Position numbers and translations under genes: made by a program. This document shows, one piece after another, positions 8,671 through 18,138 of a stretch of DNA of 64,000 nucleotides. The DNA lies in NCBI RefSeq assembly GCF_025359345.1, contig NZ_JANYGQ010000036.1, positions 62,001 through 126,000 on the forward strand. Reading direction: 5' to 3'. The stretch comes from Mucilaginibacter sp. (GTDB lineage Bacteria; Bacteroidota; Bacteroidia; Sphingobacteriales; Sphingobacteriaceae). Below the pieces are notes generated by a model that saw only the letters and a list, made by a program, of their open reading frames with translations, did no database searches and was not told where the DNA came from. Position 1 is the stretch's first letter, and the number at the start of each line of letters is the position of its first letter.

Positions 8671-10698
8671 TTAAGTTTTAACTTTCAGCATACTGGCATT
8701 AATTGCAACAACCACGGTGCTAACCGTCATTAATGCCGCCCCCACGGCCGGGCTTAATACGATGCCCTGGTTAAAAAGGACTCCCGCTGCCAATGGTAAT
8801 GCAATCACGTTATAACCCGTTGCCCAAACCAGGTTCTGGATCATTTTTCGATAGGTGGCTTTACCAAATAATATTAAGCTTACAATATCCTTGGGATTGC
8901 TGTTCACTAAAACAATACCGGCGGTTGCTGCAGCAATATCACTGCCTGAGCCAACCGCAATGCCAATATCAGCTTGTGCCAGCGCCGGTGCATCATTCAC
9001 ACCGTCGCCGGTCATGGCTACAAATTCGCCCTTTTTCTGTAATGCCTTTATCTCCTTTAATTTTTGATCTGGTAATACTTCTGCGATATAACTATCCATC
9101 CCCAAAGTTTTACTTACGCTTGCCGCTACTTTATTGTTATCGCCGGTAAGCAAAATAGATTTGATGTTTTCCTCCTTTAAAGTTTTAATAGCTTCTGTCG
9201 ATTCGGGACGTATTTTATCAGACAACGCAATATATCCGGCCAGTTTTTTATCAATTATTACAAAAACAACCGTTTCTGTGTCATCGGCGGTAAAGTCATC
9301 AGGAATGGTGATCTTGTTTTCTTTTAAATAGCCCGGACTAACAACCAATACTTTTTTACCTTCTACCGTTGCTTCTACACCTTTACCTGTTATGGCATTA
9401 AAATTTTCGGTTGCCGGTATTTTGATAGCTGAGTCTTTTACTTTTTGCAGGATACCTGTCGCAATTGGATGTTCTGATTTTTGCTCCAGCGCCGATGCCA
9501 AACGAATAATTTCATTTTCCTTTAAGTCCTTTTGGAGTGAAACTATTTTTGAAACCTCAAATTTTCCCACCGTTAATGTACCCGTCTTATCAAATACAAT
9601 CGTGGTGATTTTTCTGGAATTTTCAAATGCATTCCTTTTTTTGATCAGTAATCCATTTTTTGCAGACAGGGCGGTTGATTTGGCAACAACTAATGGCACT
9701 GCCAGCCCCAATGCATGCGGACAGCAAATCACAATAACGGTTACCATTCTTTCCATCGCAAAGGACAAGGGATGCCCGGTTAAAAACCAAAAGAGGAAAG
9801 TTGAAATACCAGTCACCAGGGCTATAATGGTTAACCATTTTGCTGCCGTATCCGCCAGTAACTGCGTTTGTGATTTTGATTTTTGCGCGTCATCCACCAA
9901 TTTGACCACCTGCGAGAGGTAAGACTCTTTTGCAGGATGAGATACGGTAACCTTAAAGGAGCCATTGCCATTGATGGACCCAGCAATTACTTTATCTCCT
10001 TTAATCTTATGCACCGGTTTTGATTCACCGGTTAGCATAGATTCATTGAGATAACTTTCGCCCTCCAGTATAATTCCGTCGGCGGCTACCTTTTCACCTG
10101 GTTTCACCAGGATAATATCATTCGTTTTTAAAGTCTGCGTTTTTACATCATGCACCATATCCGGCATCACCATGTGGGCGTCGGCAGGCATCAGCTTTAC
10201 TAATAACTCCAGTTCGTTCGATGCCCCCATTACCGAACGCATTTCTATCCAATGCCCCAGCAGCATAATTAATATCAGCGTAGCCAGTTCCCAAAAGAAA
10301 TCCATCCCTTTCAACCCGAAAACGATAGCCACGCTGTAGCTGTAAGCTACTGTTATGGCAAATCCTATCAGGAACATCATACCCGGATTTTTAGCCCTTA
10401 CCTCGCTTGCCAGCCCGGTTAAAAATGGCCAACCACCATAAATAAATACCACCGAAGACAGGGCAAACAAAATGTAGGATGAACCTGTAAATTGCCAGTT
10501 AACGCCCATAAAATGCTGTATCATGGTCGACAACATCATGATAGGAATAGTGAGCGCCAGCACCACGTAAAACCGCTTTTTAAAATCAGCTATCATCATG
10601 GCATGATGATCATGCTCTGACATACCCTGATGTGGATCGTTGCCGTGGTGCATCTTACTGTGATCCATGCCGCCAGGCATTTTGTTCATTTCCATCAT
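8671..10698 (-). CDS. copB: Copper-translocating P-type ATPase, CopB type
   Basis: 675 aa P1B ATPase. The N-terminus has no CxxC metal domain; instead it is His/Met-rich (MDHSKMHHG...HDHHAMM, residues 10-34). Eight-helix P1B topology is expected. The ion-binding TM motif is CCPHALG at about residue 326, the CPH signature of CopB-type (P1B-3) pumps, and the phosphorylated Asp is in DKTGTLT at about 371. Actuator GES and hinge MTGDGVNDAP motifs are present. It exports copper from the cytoplasm across the inner membrane. Starts 9 nt after the stop of the multicopper oxidase gene, so periplasmic oxidation and export are co-expressed. Start at 10698 has a second ATG at 10695. Confidence 0.95.
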   Translation of the reverse strand: MMEMNKMPGGMDHSKMHHGNDPHQGMSEHDHHAMMIADFKKRFYVVLALTIPIMMLSTMIQHFMGVNWQFTGSSYILFALSSVVFIYGGWPFLTGLASEVRAKNPGMMFLIGFAITVAYSYSVAIVFGLKGMDFFWELATLILIMLLGHWIEMRSVMGASNELELLVKLMPADAHMVMPDMVHDVKTQTLKTNDIILVKPGEKVAADGIILEGESYLNESMLTGESKPVHKIKGDKVIAGSINGNGSFKVTVSHPAKESYLSQVVKLVDDAQKSKSQTQLLADTAAKWLTIIALVTGISTFLFWFLTGHPLSFAMERMVTVIVICCPHALGLAVPLVVAKSTALSAKNGLLIKKRNAFENSRKITTIVFDKTGTLTVGKFEVSKIVSLQKDLKENEIIRLASALEQKSEHPIATGILQKVKDSAIKIPATENFNAITGKGVEATVEGKKVLVVSPGYLKENKITIPDDFTADDTETVVFVIIDKKLAGYIALSDKIRPESTEAIKTLKEENIKSILLTGDNNKVAASVSKTLGMDSYIAEVLPDQKLKEIKALQKKGEFVAMTGDGVNDAPALAQADIGIAVGSGSDIAAATAGIVLVNSNPKDIVSLILFGKATYRKMIQNLVWATGYNVIALPLAAGVLFNQGIVLSPAVGAALMTVSTVVVAINASMLKVKT

Positions 10699-10707
10699 TC
10701 TGCTTTT

Positions 10708-12969
10708 TTAATAGGTCAATGTCAATCCTCCACCCAGGCCCATATCACTATCATAATGACTGGATACCGAAAAATACTTCGTAACAATATACCTGAAACC
10801 CGCAGTGTATTCTTTGTCGGTATTGCCCATTACCGTAAACCTTAGCCGGCTGGTGAGCGGTATATCCTCCCGGCCCAGTTGAAACCTTAATTTACCATTG
10901 CCATCAATCCTTGCATCGGCAACAAACAGCATGGGCAGGGTGTAAGCCAGGCCGACTACCGCGGTATGGCGGTTGTTTTTATTGCTCACCTGGCCAAACA
11001 GGTTCTTTTCCTGCCCTGTGGCTTTCTTATAGTGATAATCAAACCCGGCATAACCATACAGCCATTGCATCTGGCCAAAATAACGGCCAATCATGGTTTC
11101 ACTTTCATAGCCTTTGGTGTCTTTAATCCCCAGGTGCCACATGGTCCATAATTTCCAGCGTGTATTTGCAAAGCTTAAATTGCCATCGCTGCCATTGCTT
11201 TCCAGGCCAACTTTAGCCATCGGGTAAAAACGCCGGTCATCAGCATAAACCTTTTTAATAGCGTCTGCCGGGTCGGGTAGTTCGGGGTTTGGTGGGGAGT
11301 TTTCGTAACTAAAAATGCGGCCCATTCCGCTCATCATGTGGTATAAAATATGGCAATGGAAAAACCAGTCGCCGCTTTCGGTAGCTGCAAATTCTATGGT
11401 GTCGGTTTCCATCGGCATTATATCCAATGTGTTTTTCAAAGGAGAATAGTCGCCCTGTCCGTTCAGTACCCTGAAATAGTGCCCGTGCAGGTGCATGGGG
11501 TGCCGCATCATGGTATTGTTATACAGGATAATTCGCACATTTTCACCCTTCTTGATCAATATTTTATCCGATTCGGAAACGGTTTTATTGTTGATGGTCC
11601 AAACATAACGGTTCATGTTCCCGGTAAGGTTAAAATGCAGCAGTTTAACCGGTCCGGCAGGTAGGGTTGTAGGCTTTACCGCCTTTAACATGCCATAGTT
11701 TAAAGTAACCATGCCGCCAGTGCTTCCCATATCCATGCCCGGCATATCCGCCATTTTTTTATCCGGTGCGACTGTGTCCTTTTTCGTTGCATCATCGCTC
11801 ATTTCCGGGTACATCACTGTATTCATGTCCATCACCTGGTTGGTCATCACCATGCCATCCATCTTTTTCATGTTGCCGTCTGCACCCATCATGCCGTTCA
11901 TCATTTGCATACCTTCAAAGTATTTTAAATGCGGCAGGAGCTTGGCCTTAATTTGCGTCCCGCTGCCCAGCCATAACGAAGTTGATTTGGTACGGTCTTC
12001 AGCGGTAGCCAAAAACTCAAAGCTGCCATCGTGGGGTATGGTAACTACCACATCATAGGTTTCGGCGGTGGCGATAATCAACCGGTCAACAGGCACAGGC
12101 TGTACATCTTCTCCATCGTTGGCCACTACGGTAATTTTGCCGCCGGCATAATTAAGCCAGAAGTAAGTTGATGAGCCACCATTCACGATTCGCAACCTCA
12201 CCTTGTCGCCTTTTTTAAATTGCGGCGCATGGTTAACCGCCTTACCATTGCTAAAAAAGCGGTCGTAGTACACATCGCTTACATCCATCGCCACCATTCT
12301 TTTCCACTCGTTGGTCAGCTTGGTTTTAAAATGACCTTCGGCTATCGCTTCCGCGTAATTTTGCGTGCTGCCTTTACGTATTGCGTACCAATCGGTTTGG
12401 TTATGCAGCGAACGTTCTACCTCGTCGGGGTTCTCATCTGTCCAGTCGCTTAGCAGCAGGGTGTATTCTTTTTGCGCGGCATCGTGTTTTGGATGAATAA
12501 CAAATGCGCCATACATGCCGCTTTGCTGCTGTGTCATGGTATGCGAGTGGTACCAGTAAGTACCATGCTGCACCAGCGGAAACTTGTAGAAATGTGTTTC
12601 GCCAGGCCCGATCGGGGCAGTAGTGAGGTATGAAACACCATCGTAGCGGTTGGGCAATATCAGCCCATGCCAGTGGATGGAGGTTTCCATCATCATTTCG
12701 TTATGTACATAAATCTCGGCAGTATCGCCTTCGGTAAATTCAAGCGCCGGAGCAGGTATGCTCCCATTTATTACCATGGCAGGCCTCGCTTTGCCGGTAT
12801 AGTTTACTGTAGAATCGCCGATATACAGGTGATAAATTTCGCGATTACCAATTTTGGTGTAAAAGGGTTTGCGCGGTTCTTTACTATCCATCTTCATATC
12901 CATCATATGCTGGGCATTAGCAGAAACAGACAGCAAGAAGATAACGGGTAACAGCAGGTATCTTTTCAT
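10708..12969 (-). CDS. copA: Multicopper oxidase (CopA/PcoA type) with C-terminal barrel-like extension
   Basis: 753 aa. Signal peptide ends SANAQ. Three cupredoxin domains carry the four copper motifs: HWHG (about 99), WYHSH (about 141), HPMHLHGH (about 490) and HCHILYHMMSGM (about 538), giving T1, T2 and T3 sites. A Met/His-rich insert (about 345-425) resembles the Met-rich loops of PcoA/CueO that bind Cu(I). After about residue 585 comes an aromatic, alternating stretch (WKLWTMWHLG, QMQWLYGYAGFDYHY, final FSVSSHYD...GGGLTLTY) that looks like a short outer-membrane beta-barrel of PcoB/CopB type ending in an aromatic residue. PcoA and PcoB are usually separate genes. Probable role: periplasmic Cu(I) oxidation and sequestration at the outer membrane. 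Confidence 0.92.
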   Translation of the reverse strand: MKRYLLLPVIFLLSVSANAQHMMDMKMDSKEPRKPFYTKIGNREIYHLYIGDSTVNYTGKARPAMVINGSIPAPALEFTEGDTAEIYVHNEMMMETSIHWHGLILPNRYDGVSYLTTAPIGPGETHFYKFPLVQHGTYWYHSHTMTQQQSGMYGAFVIHPKHDAAQKEYTLLLSDWTDENPDEVERSLHNQTDWYAIRKGSTQNYAEAIAEGHFKTKLTNEWKRMVAMDVSDVYYDRFFSNGKAVNHAPQFKKGDKVRLRIVNGGSSTYFWLNYAGGKITVVANDGEDVQPVPVDRLIIATAETYDVVVTIPHDGSFEFLATAEDRTKSTSLWLGSGTQIKAKLLPHLKYFEGMQMMNGMMGADGNMKKMDGMVMTNQVMDMNTVMYPEMSDDATKKDTVAPDKKMADMPGMDMGSTGGMVTLNYGMLKAVKPTTLPAGPVKLLHFNLTGNMNRYVWTINNKTVSESDKILIKKGENVRIILYNNTMMRHPMHLHGHYFRVLNGQGDYSPLKNTLDIMPMETDTIEFAATESGDWFFHCHILYHMMSGMGRIFSYENSPPNPELPDPADAIKKVYADDRRFYPMAKVGLESNGSDGNLSFANTRWKLWTMWHLGIKDTKGYESETMIGRYFGQMQWLYGYAGFDYHYKKATGQEKNLFGQVSNKNNRHTAVVGLAYTLPMLFVADARIDGNGKLRFQLGREDIPLTSRLRFTVMGNTDKEYTAGFRYIVTKYFSVSSHYDSDMGLGGGLTLTY

Positions 12970-13013
12970 ATCAAAATAAGCTGCCGGACCAATGCCGGCA
13001 GCGCTTAAATAAT

Positions 13014-13529
13014 TTATTTCGTTGCCGGGCTCAGCGTTTCAGTAACCTTGCCACAGGTTAGCATTTGTTTGCCGTAGTAAGGATTCTTAATCTCGCTGGT
13101 CTCGCTCAACCAGGTAGCTTTTTTCATTGGGCAATACTGCTCATAAATTACCGCGGTATTCATTTTTAAACCCTTTACCAATTCGTAGAGATTTTTTGAG
13201 AGACTGGTAAAATACTCCCGCTGATGATCAAGCGCGCTGCTCTCGCGTATATGCCTGCCGTCGAATTGCAATTTGGTTGAGTAACTCATCCAAAGATTAT
13301 GCTGGTCGGCAGTAAACTTATCCATTGGCACTGCGGTAATGGCTGCAAGTAAAGCTTTGGCACTGGCTTGCGCCAGGTTATTATTATCGGCTGTAAGTGC
13401 ATTTTTAACCCCGTAATAGGCGGTTACCACATTATTAACCGCAGTACTAGTTGTAACAGCCTGCGCCTTTATTTGTGTCGACGATGTTAAAACAATTAAG
13501 GCTATAATTAACGATTTTATATTTTTCAT
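13014..13529 (-). CDS. DUF3347 domain exported protein of the copper cluster
   Basis: 171 aa. Signal peptide ends near IKAQA. The remaining helical domain (VVTAYYGVKNAL, a LAQASAKALLAAI segment, then a C-terminal YCPMKKATWL region) matches the DUF3347 family found with copper and RND operons of Bacteroidota; in adaptor proteins of this phylum the same domain is sometimes fused at the end. The YCPM motif may bind metal. It is the first gene before the multicopper oxidase (44-nt gap), and the 170 nt upstream of it hold a palindrome at 13557-13575, so it may head the main copper transcript. Confidence 0.85.
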   Translation of the reverse strand: MKNIKSLIIALIVLTSSTQIKAQAVTTSTAVNNVVTAYYGVKNALTADNNNLAQASAKALLAAITAVPMDKFTADQHNLWMSYSTKLQFDGRHIRESSALDHQREYFTSLSKNLYELVKGLKMNTAVIYEQYCPMKKATWLSETSEIKNPYYGKQMLTCGKVTETLSPATK

Positions 13530-13556
13530 GATTTTGTTTAATGTTCAGCAATCTGT

Positions 13557-13575
13557 TGGTTTAAGTATTAAACCA
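13557..13575. promoter_or_regulatory. Palindrome upstream of the copper operon, possible operator
   Basis: TGGTTTAA, three bases, TTAAACCA: a perfect 8+8 palindrome 28 nt before the DUF3347 start codon. Placement suits an operator or a promoter-proximal element. No regulator for the copper genes is visible in the window. The AT content makes chance occurrence possible. Confidence 0.3.
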
Positions 13576-13699
13576 GCTGCTTACAACCGTATTTAAGCGG
13601 TCGCAAATCGTGTTTTTAACAGAAAGTATTATTTAATAATTAAAGCTACTATAATTTAGACAATAGAATGTCGTGGCCGTAAATACAGCAAAGCTTAAA

Positions 13700-14095
13700 T
13701 CAGATTTGAAGGGAACGTAATTGGATGGACAAGGACTTGCCCGATTTGCCGGGAGGTGCTTTGGTGTCGGCCCAGCAATAATTAGTTAACTGCAGTTTGG
13801 TCGTAAAAAGCCCTTCTGGTACAACAAATGCAATTAATACCGGCGTGGGCGAAAACTGGTAGTCGAAGCCCGGTTTAAGATTTTCTTTAACCACATATGC
13901 GCCGTGCTGTTTGCAACAGTCACAGCCTGAGCCATTGGTACAATGTTTTTTAGACTGATGGTCGTGGTTATGCGCCATAGCCATGGCCGGTTTTTTAACC
14001 ATGCTTTCGGCAGCGCAGTGCACAATACAAACAAACATCCCTGTTGTAAGTAACAGGTAAAATGCTGCCATACTGAAAACCGCTGCCTTTTTCAT
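13700..14095 (-). CDS. Small exported Cys/His-rich protein, start of copper island
   Basis: 131 aa from the ATG at 14095 (a TTG at 14104 would add three residues). Hydrophobic residues 5-25 end in VCIVHC; a His-rich stretch follows (AHNHDHQSKKHC), then SGCDCCKQHGAYVV at about 56-69 and an APPG motif near 114. It is a paralogue of the protein at 55-477, sharing YLLLTTG, HC, CCxxHGxYVV and PP in the same order. Function unknown; the Cys/His clusters suggest copper binding. Separated by 170 nt from the DUF3347 gene, so it may have its own promoter or lead the operon. Confidence 0.75.
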   Translation of the reverse strand: MKKAAVFSMAAFYLLLTTGMFVCIVHCAAESMVKKPAMAMAHNHDHQSKKHCTNGSGCDCCKQHGAYVVKENLKPGFDYQFSPTPVLIAFVVPEGLFTTKLQLTNYCWADTKAPPGKSGKSLSIQLRSLQI

Positions 14096-14270
14096 TAATA
14101 ACAAAGTTATAGTTTATACAGAGAAATGTTTTATACAATTATGGTTTAATGTTATAAAATTACGCAAAGGCGATATAAACCCAGGGATAATGGTTTTGTC
14201 GCCATTTGACAGAACGCTCGATAAAGCTTCAGTTTGCCGAATTATTTATTGAACAGGGGCACAGGTTAAG

Positions 14271-15953
14271 TTACCGGGTCTCAATTACCAGCACCGTCTC
14301 CTTCTTTGTATCAAGGGATAAATCACCTATTTTAATAGATCCACGCAAAACTGTATATCCGGCAAGCGTTTTATATTGCCTTGTTGAAGGATCAAATTGT
14401 TTTACCAATGCACCTTTGTCTTTAAACGCAAACGATACCGGCGATACGATCTTTTCGCCAGTATTATTAAGCAGGTACACAAAGTATTTATTGCCGCATT
14501 GTACACCGTGGCTTTCAATCCGGTCGGTAGTTACTGCAAATTGCTCAAAGCTTCCGTTTCCTGCTTTTAACATTTCGTCGCTTATCTGGCGTACGCCGTT
14601 AAAATAGGGCGTCATTTTCCGGGTGTCAAACAACTCCCACCACCAGGTCATGGGAAGCAATGGCGTAGGGCTGAAAAGGCCGTACCAAAGTCCGCGCTTG
14701 TAATCATAGTCTTCATCTTTGCCATATTTCGGGTCGTCGTCCTCCCACCTGAAGCCAAACTCGCCTACCACGTATGGCTTGCCAAAAGTTTGGATATAAT
14801 CGGGGTATATAGCCGGGATTTTTTCGGTGTGTTTGTAAATATGTTTCTGGTTAAAATCGATATAAGCAACGGAGTTCATACCCATAATATCCCGGTGCGA
14901 TACGCTGGTGGTAACCATATGACGATTAGGGTCGATATCTTTCAAATACCGGCTCATCTCATCGTGCCATTGGGTAATTGCTGCGTGTGGAATTAAGATA
15001 CTGTCGGCCCCGTTGAAAGCGGCATTGTCAACCTCGTTAAAAAATTCAAATGCAGCAATGCTGGTGCTGTATCCCCAGCGGGCCACCACATAACGCAGCT
15101 TGTTTTTGTATTTATCGCGGGCGCCGCGCAGGGTGAAAAACTCAGTGGGCGTTTTTGCCGGGCCGCCGTTTACCACATTGTAGGGGCTGTTTTTCCAGCC
15201 GCCGCCCTCCATCAGGTGGCCGTGCCAGTCCATCGTTAGCATAAAATACAGGTGCAGCGAATCTGTAAGGTTTACCAGTTCATCCATGCGTTTGATGGCA
15301 CCCGGGTTAAAGTATTCGGTTGTATTGCCGTATCGTTTCGTTGAATTTACCTTTTGCCATTCCAGCGGCATGTTCCAATAGCACATCCAGGTGCGGAAAA
15401 AGTTAGCGCCGTTTTTCGCTAGCGTTGGCAGCAAATAATCATAAGTCCATTTTGGGTTTTCGAACGCGCGCGACTCCCAGCCAACGTTTTCACCAATGCC
15501 CCTAAAAAGTTGCCCGTTATCAAATTTGAAAGTCCATAAGGAGTTTTTGTGTAAGAAACCCGGCTTTAAAGAGGCAACGGCAATAAAGCCACCGGATGCA
15601 GATTCAACCGCGCCCGTTTTGTTTTGAACCCTGAAGTGATAAACATATTTTCCGGCTTCCTGCGGCGCAAACCGGGCTCTCCAAACCGAGGCAGTTGTAT
15701 CGCCACCTTCAAAGTAACAGGGCAACGCAACGGGTTTGCCCGATGGCGAGATAAGCAACATATCAAGTGTTATATCCTTCTGGTTATATGGATTGCTATA
15801 CAGCGCAGTGGGCTTTATTTCCCATTCTGCTTTTTCATATTGCTTTACGGTTTTATTTAATAGCCCGTACCCGTTTATTTTCGGCTGCGCTATGCCGGCA
15901 AAATCAGCTAATATCAACAGAAAAAAGCCTGGGATAATTTTAAGTGCTTTCAT
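14271..15953 (-). CDS. DUF5060-containing clan-A glycoside hydrolase-like protein
   Basis: About 560 aa from the ATG at 15953, which gives a clean signal peptide (IIPGFFLLILADFAGIAQ); the longer frame starts with TTG. An N-terminal beta-sandwich of DUF5060 type (about 25-120, ending YVYHFRVQN) precedes a TIM-barrel-like region with WMCYWN, MTMDWHGH, FEFFNEVDN (putative Asn-Glu acid/base) and VVGEFGFRW (putative nucleophile Glu), the two-glutamate arrangement of clan GH-A. The substrate is not evident. Probably periplasmic or exported. Single gene: neighbours on either side have unrelated functions and gaps above 90 nt. Confidence 0.8.
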   Translation of the reverse strand: MKALKIIPGFFLLILADFAGIAQPKINGYGLLNKTVKQYEKAEWEIKPTALYSNPYNQKDITLDMLLISPSGKPVALPCYFEGGDTTASVWRARFAPQEAGKYVYHFRVQNKTGAVESASGGFIAVASLKPGFLHKNSLWTFKFDNGQLFRGIGENVGWESRAFENPKWTYDYLLPTLAKNGANFFRTWMCYWNMPLEWQKVNSTKRYGNTTEYFNPGAIKRMDELVNLTDSLHLYFMLTMDWHGHLMEGGGWKNSPYNVVNGGPAKTPTEFFTLRGARDKYKNKLRYVVARWGYSTSIAAFEFFNEVDNAAFNGADSILIPHAAITQWHDEMSRYLKDIDPNRHMVTTSVSHRDIMGMNSVAYIDFNQKHIYKHTEKIPAIYPDYIQTFGKPYVVGEFGFRWEDDDPKYGKDEDYDYKRGLWYGLFSPTPLLPMTWWWELFDTRKMTPYFNGVRQISDEMLKAGNGSFEQFAVTTDRIESHGVQCGNKYFVYLLNNTGEKIVSPVSFAFKDKGALVKQFDPSTRQYKTLAGYTVLRGSIKIGDLSLDTKKETVLVIETR

Positions 15954-16047
15954 TAGTGCCCTAAAATTATGAATAAAAAAGTTCGTGCGCACCACCGGCA
16001 ATAAATTGTAACAATAGTGTACAAGCCAGGCCCTCAGCTGGCCTTAT

Positions 16048-16980
16048 TTACAAGTCATCTTTGCTTTCGCCAACCCTCACGTAAGTAAAGTCGTACGAAG
16101 TTGTCCAGGTTTTGCCGTTATCGGCCGAGGTTTCGTTAAACTGCTTTACGGTGCCGTCGCTTTGGTTGTAGAAAATAAATCGGCCTATCAGTTTTTGGTT
16201 TTGCGGGCCGGTGGTTTCAAAGGTGAAACGCATGGCGCCGTCCTTATATTCGCCATTTACAAACTCCTGTACGCCGCCGCCGGCCCACGATTGTTTCCAT
16301 TTGCCGGTAACCGGGTCGATAAAATTGATGCTTTTGCCATTGTTGGCTGCGTTACTCGATGTCCAGTTCTCCAAAATGGCACAGCCCCCGGCAATTCGCT
16401 GTATTACGCTATGCCCTGCCACAATCTTCGTCCCGGTTACGTATACCTTCCATTCCCCAACCCAAAAATCAAACTCACGGGCCTGTTTGTTAACCATACA
16501 AGGATCGGCATTGTTAAAAACGGCAGTACGTAATTCTTTGAAACGTGGAGTGCTCCTTATTCTATCGAAGTCCTTTAAATTATCCAGTTCGGTAAACTGC
16601 ACGTAGCCATTAGCCCGGGCGCTATCAATGCTTGCATAGGCAAGCTCTGGTTTATTTTGCAATGCGTTTAGCCGCGCCATACGCGAGTAAATGGAAGCTT
16701 TAAGCGGCGGTCCTGCCTTTAATGTCAACGCTTTATGATAACCCATTAGAGCCGTTTCGTAGTCGCCTGTATTGTAATACGAAAAGGCCATCCTGTTCCA
16801 CCAAATGGCATTTTTCGAGGTGTCATTCACCAGGTTTTTATAGGCGATCCTGGCGTGCGCATAGTCCCCGGCTAAAAACAGGGAATCAGCGGTTTTAACC
16901 TGTGGCGATTGAGCAATGGCCGTTAAGATAATGCCGGGCGTAAAAATTGCCAGTACAAAAATGGTAAGTGCTTTAAACAT
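16048..16980 (-). CDS. TPR plus DUF1579-like exported protein
   Basis: 310 aa. Signal peptide ends near ILTAIAQS. Residues about 28-120 form tetratricopeptide repeats (DYAHARIAYKNL, DYETALMGYHKAL). From about 170 there is a lipocalin-like or DUF1579-like domain with DFWVGEWKVY, the GG-containing QRIAGGCAILENW, and repeated beta strands up to the end. Such domains are usually hypothetical; ligand and partner are unknown. It stands alone between the glycosidase-like gene and an AraC regulator on the same strand. Confidence 0.8.
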   Translation of the reverse strand: MFKALTIFVLAIFTPGIILTAIAQSPQVKTADSLFLAGDYAHARIAYKNLVNDTSKNAIWWNRMAFSYYNTGDYETALMGYHKALTLKAGPPLKASIYSRMARLNALQNKPELAYASIDSARANGYVQFTELDNLKDFDRIRSTPRFKELRTAVFNNADPCMVNKQAREFDFWVGEWKVYVTGTKIVAGHSVIQRIAGGCAILENWTSSNAANNGKSINFIDPVTGKWKQSWAGGGVQEFVNGEYKDGAMRFTFETTGPQNQKLIGRFIFYNQSDGTVKQFNETSADNGKTWTTSYDFTYVRVGESKDDL

Positions 16981-17038
16981 AAGGACGGGTTTAAATAAAT
17001 ATTGTTCAAGCGTAATATTACCGGATTTGCCGGCGCTT

Positions 17039-17992
17039 TTACGTGCTAAAAATGACTTTTTTTGTCTTGCTTAAGCGATAACTTTCAGGGGAACATCCAT
17101 AAACTTTTTTGAACAACCTGCAAAACGAACTGACATCGGCATAGCCTGTGTCAAAACAAACTTCGGATATGGGTATTTGAGTGTTAATCAACAAACGGGC
17201 TGCAACCGATATTCGCTTGTTTATTAAATACTGGTAAGGGGTTTGCCCGAAGTATAGTTTAAAATTGCGTAACAGGTAGGCGCTGTTTAAACAGGATATT
17301 TGGCCCAATTTTTCAAGCGTCACATCGTCAACGTAGCACGATTCGATATAGTCCTTTGCATAGTGTAGGCGTTTGTGTAATTCTTTTTGGGTTGATAGTT
17401 TAACCGCTTTAACTTTTTTTACTTCATTTAAAATATGCTGCTGCGAAAACATAAGATTCTGAAGCAATTGGTAATAGCTTTCTGAAATCTCGCCCCTGTT
17501 TTCCCCAAAGTTTTTAGCCAGGGCCCTTAACCCGGCTATGTTATTCCTCAAATCGCCGCTATGGCGATAAAGCGTCTCAACAAATTCGCACGACCCGCCG
17601 CCGATGAAACCCGGGTCATCAATCAGTTTCGTATCTGCATAAAGGCTGCTTTTAACCTGGTTAACAAAAGCGCCGGTAAAGTTTACGGTAAAAGATTCTA
17701 CTGTTTTTTTAGCGGCTATAAAGCTCGAATAATATTGCCCTTCATTACAAATAAAATAGGCGTCATCAGTAACCGCATAATACCTGTCGCTAATTTTATA
17801 CGTCTCAGTGCCGCCAAAGGCGCATTTTATCGAAAGGCAGCCCCAATGCTCTGTGTATGAAACGTCAGATGAGTGGGCATTTATTATGACATTTGATCGC
17901 CTGAAAGTTTCGTTATATGCATCAATATCAAAACCCGGGGTATCAAAACGGGGGAACTTATCAATCAAAGCAAAATTATTTGCTACTGGCAT
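17039..17992 (-). CDS. AraC-family transcriptional regulator
   Basis: 317 aa. The N-terminal two thirds is an AraC-type sensory domain I cannot assign to a ligand. Residues about 215-315 are the double helix-turn-helix DNA-binding domain, with LEKLGQISCLNSAYLLRNFK and the family signature around FCRLFKKVYGCSPESYR. ATG at 17992. It lies 58 nt from the TPR gene and could control it or the glycosidase-like gene; this is inference from position alone. Confidence 0.93.
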   Translation of the reverse strand: MPVANNFALIDKFPRFDTPGFDIDAYNETFRRSNVIINAHSSDVSYTEHWGCLSIKCAFGGTETYKISDRYYAVTDDAYFICNEGQYYSSFIAAKKTVESFTVNFTGAFVNQVKSSLYADTKLIDDPGFIGGGSCEFVETLYRHSGDLRNNIAGLRALAKNFGENRGEISESYYQLLQNLMFSQQHILNEVKKVKAVKLSTQKELHKRLHYAKDYIESCYVDDVTLEKLGQISCLNSAYLLRNFKLYFGQTPYQYLINKRISVAARLLINTQIPISEVCFDTGYADVSSFCRLFKKVYGCSPESYRLSKTKKVIFST

Positions 17993-18138
17993 AAATAGGA
18001 CAATTAAAAAGGTGTTATCAAATATAATATTTATGTAGTTGTTAGGATGTGCTTAACCTGCCCTGAAAATTCTTATATTAATAGGAAAACATTTGTTTTT
18101 CTAAAATAGATTGTATAGCTTCACATATCTCTTAGCCA

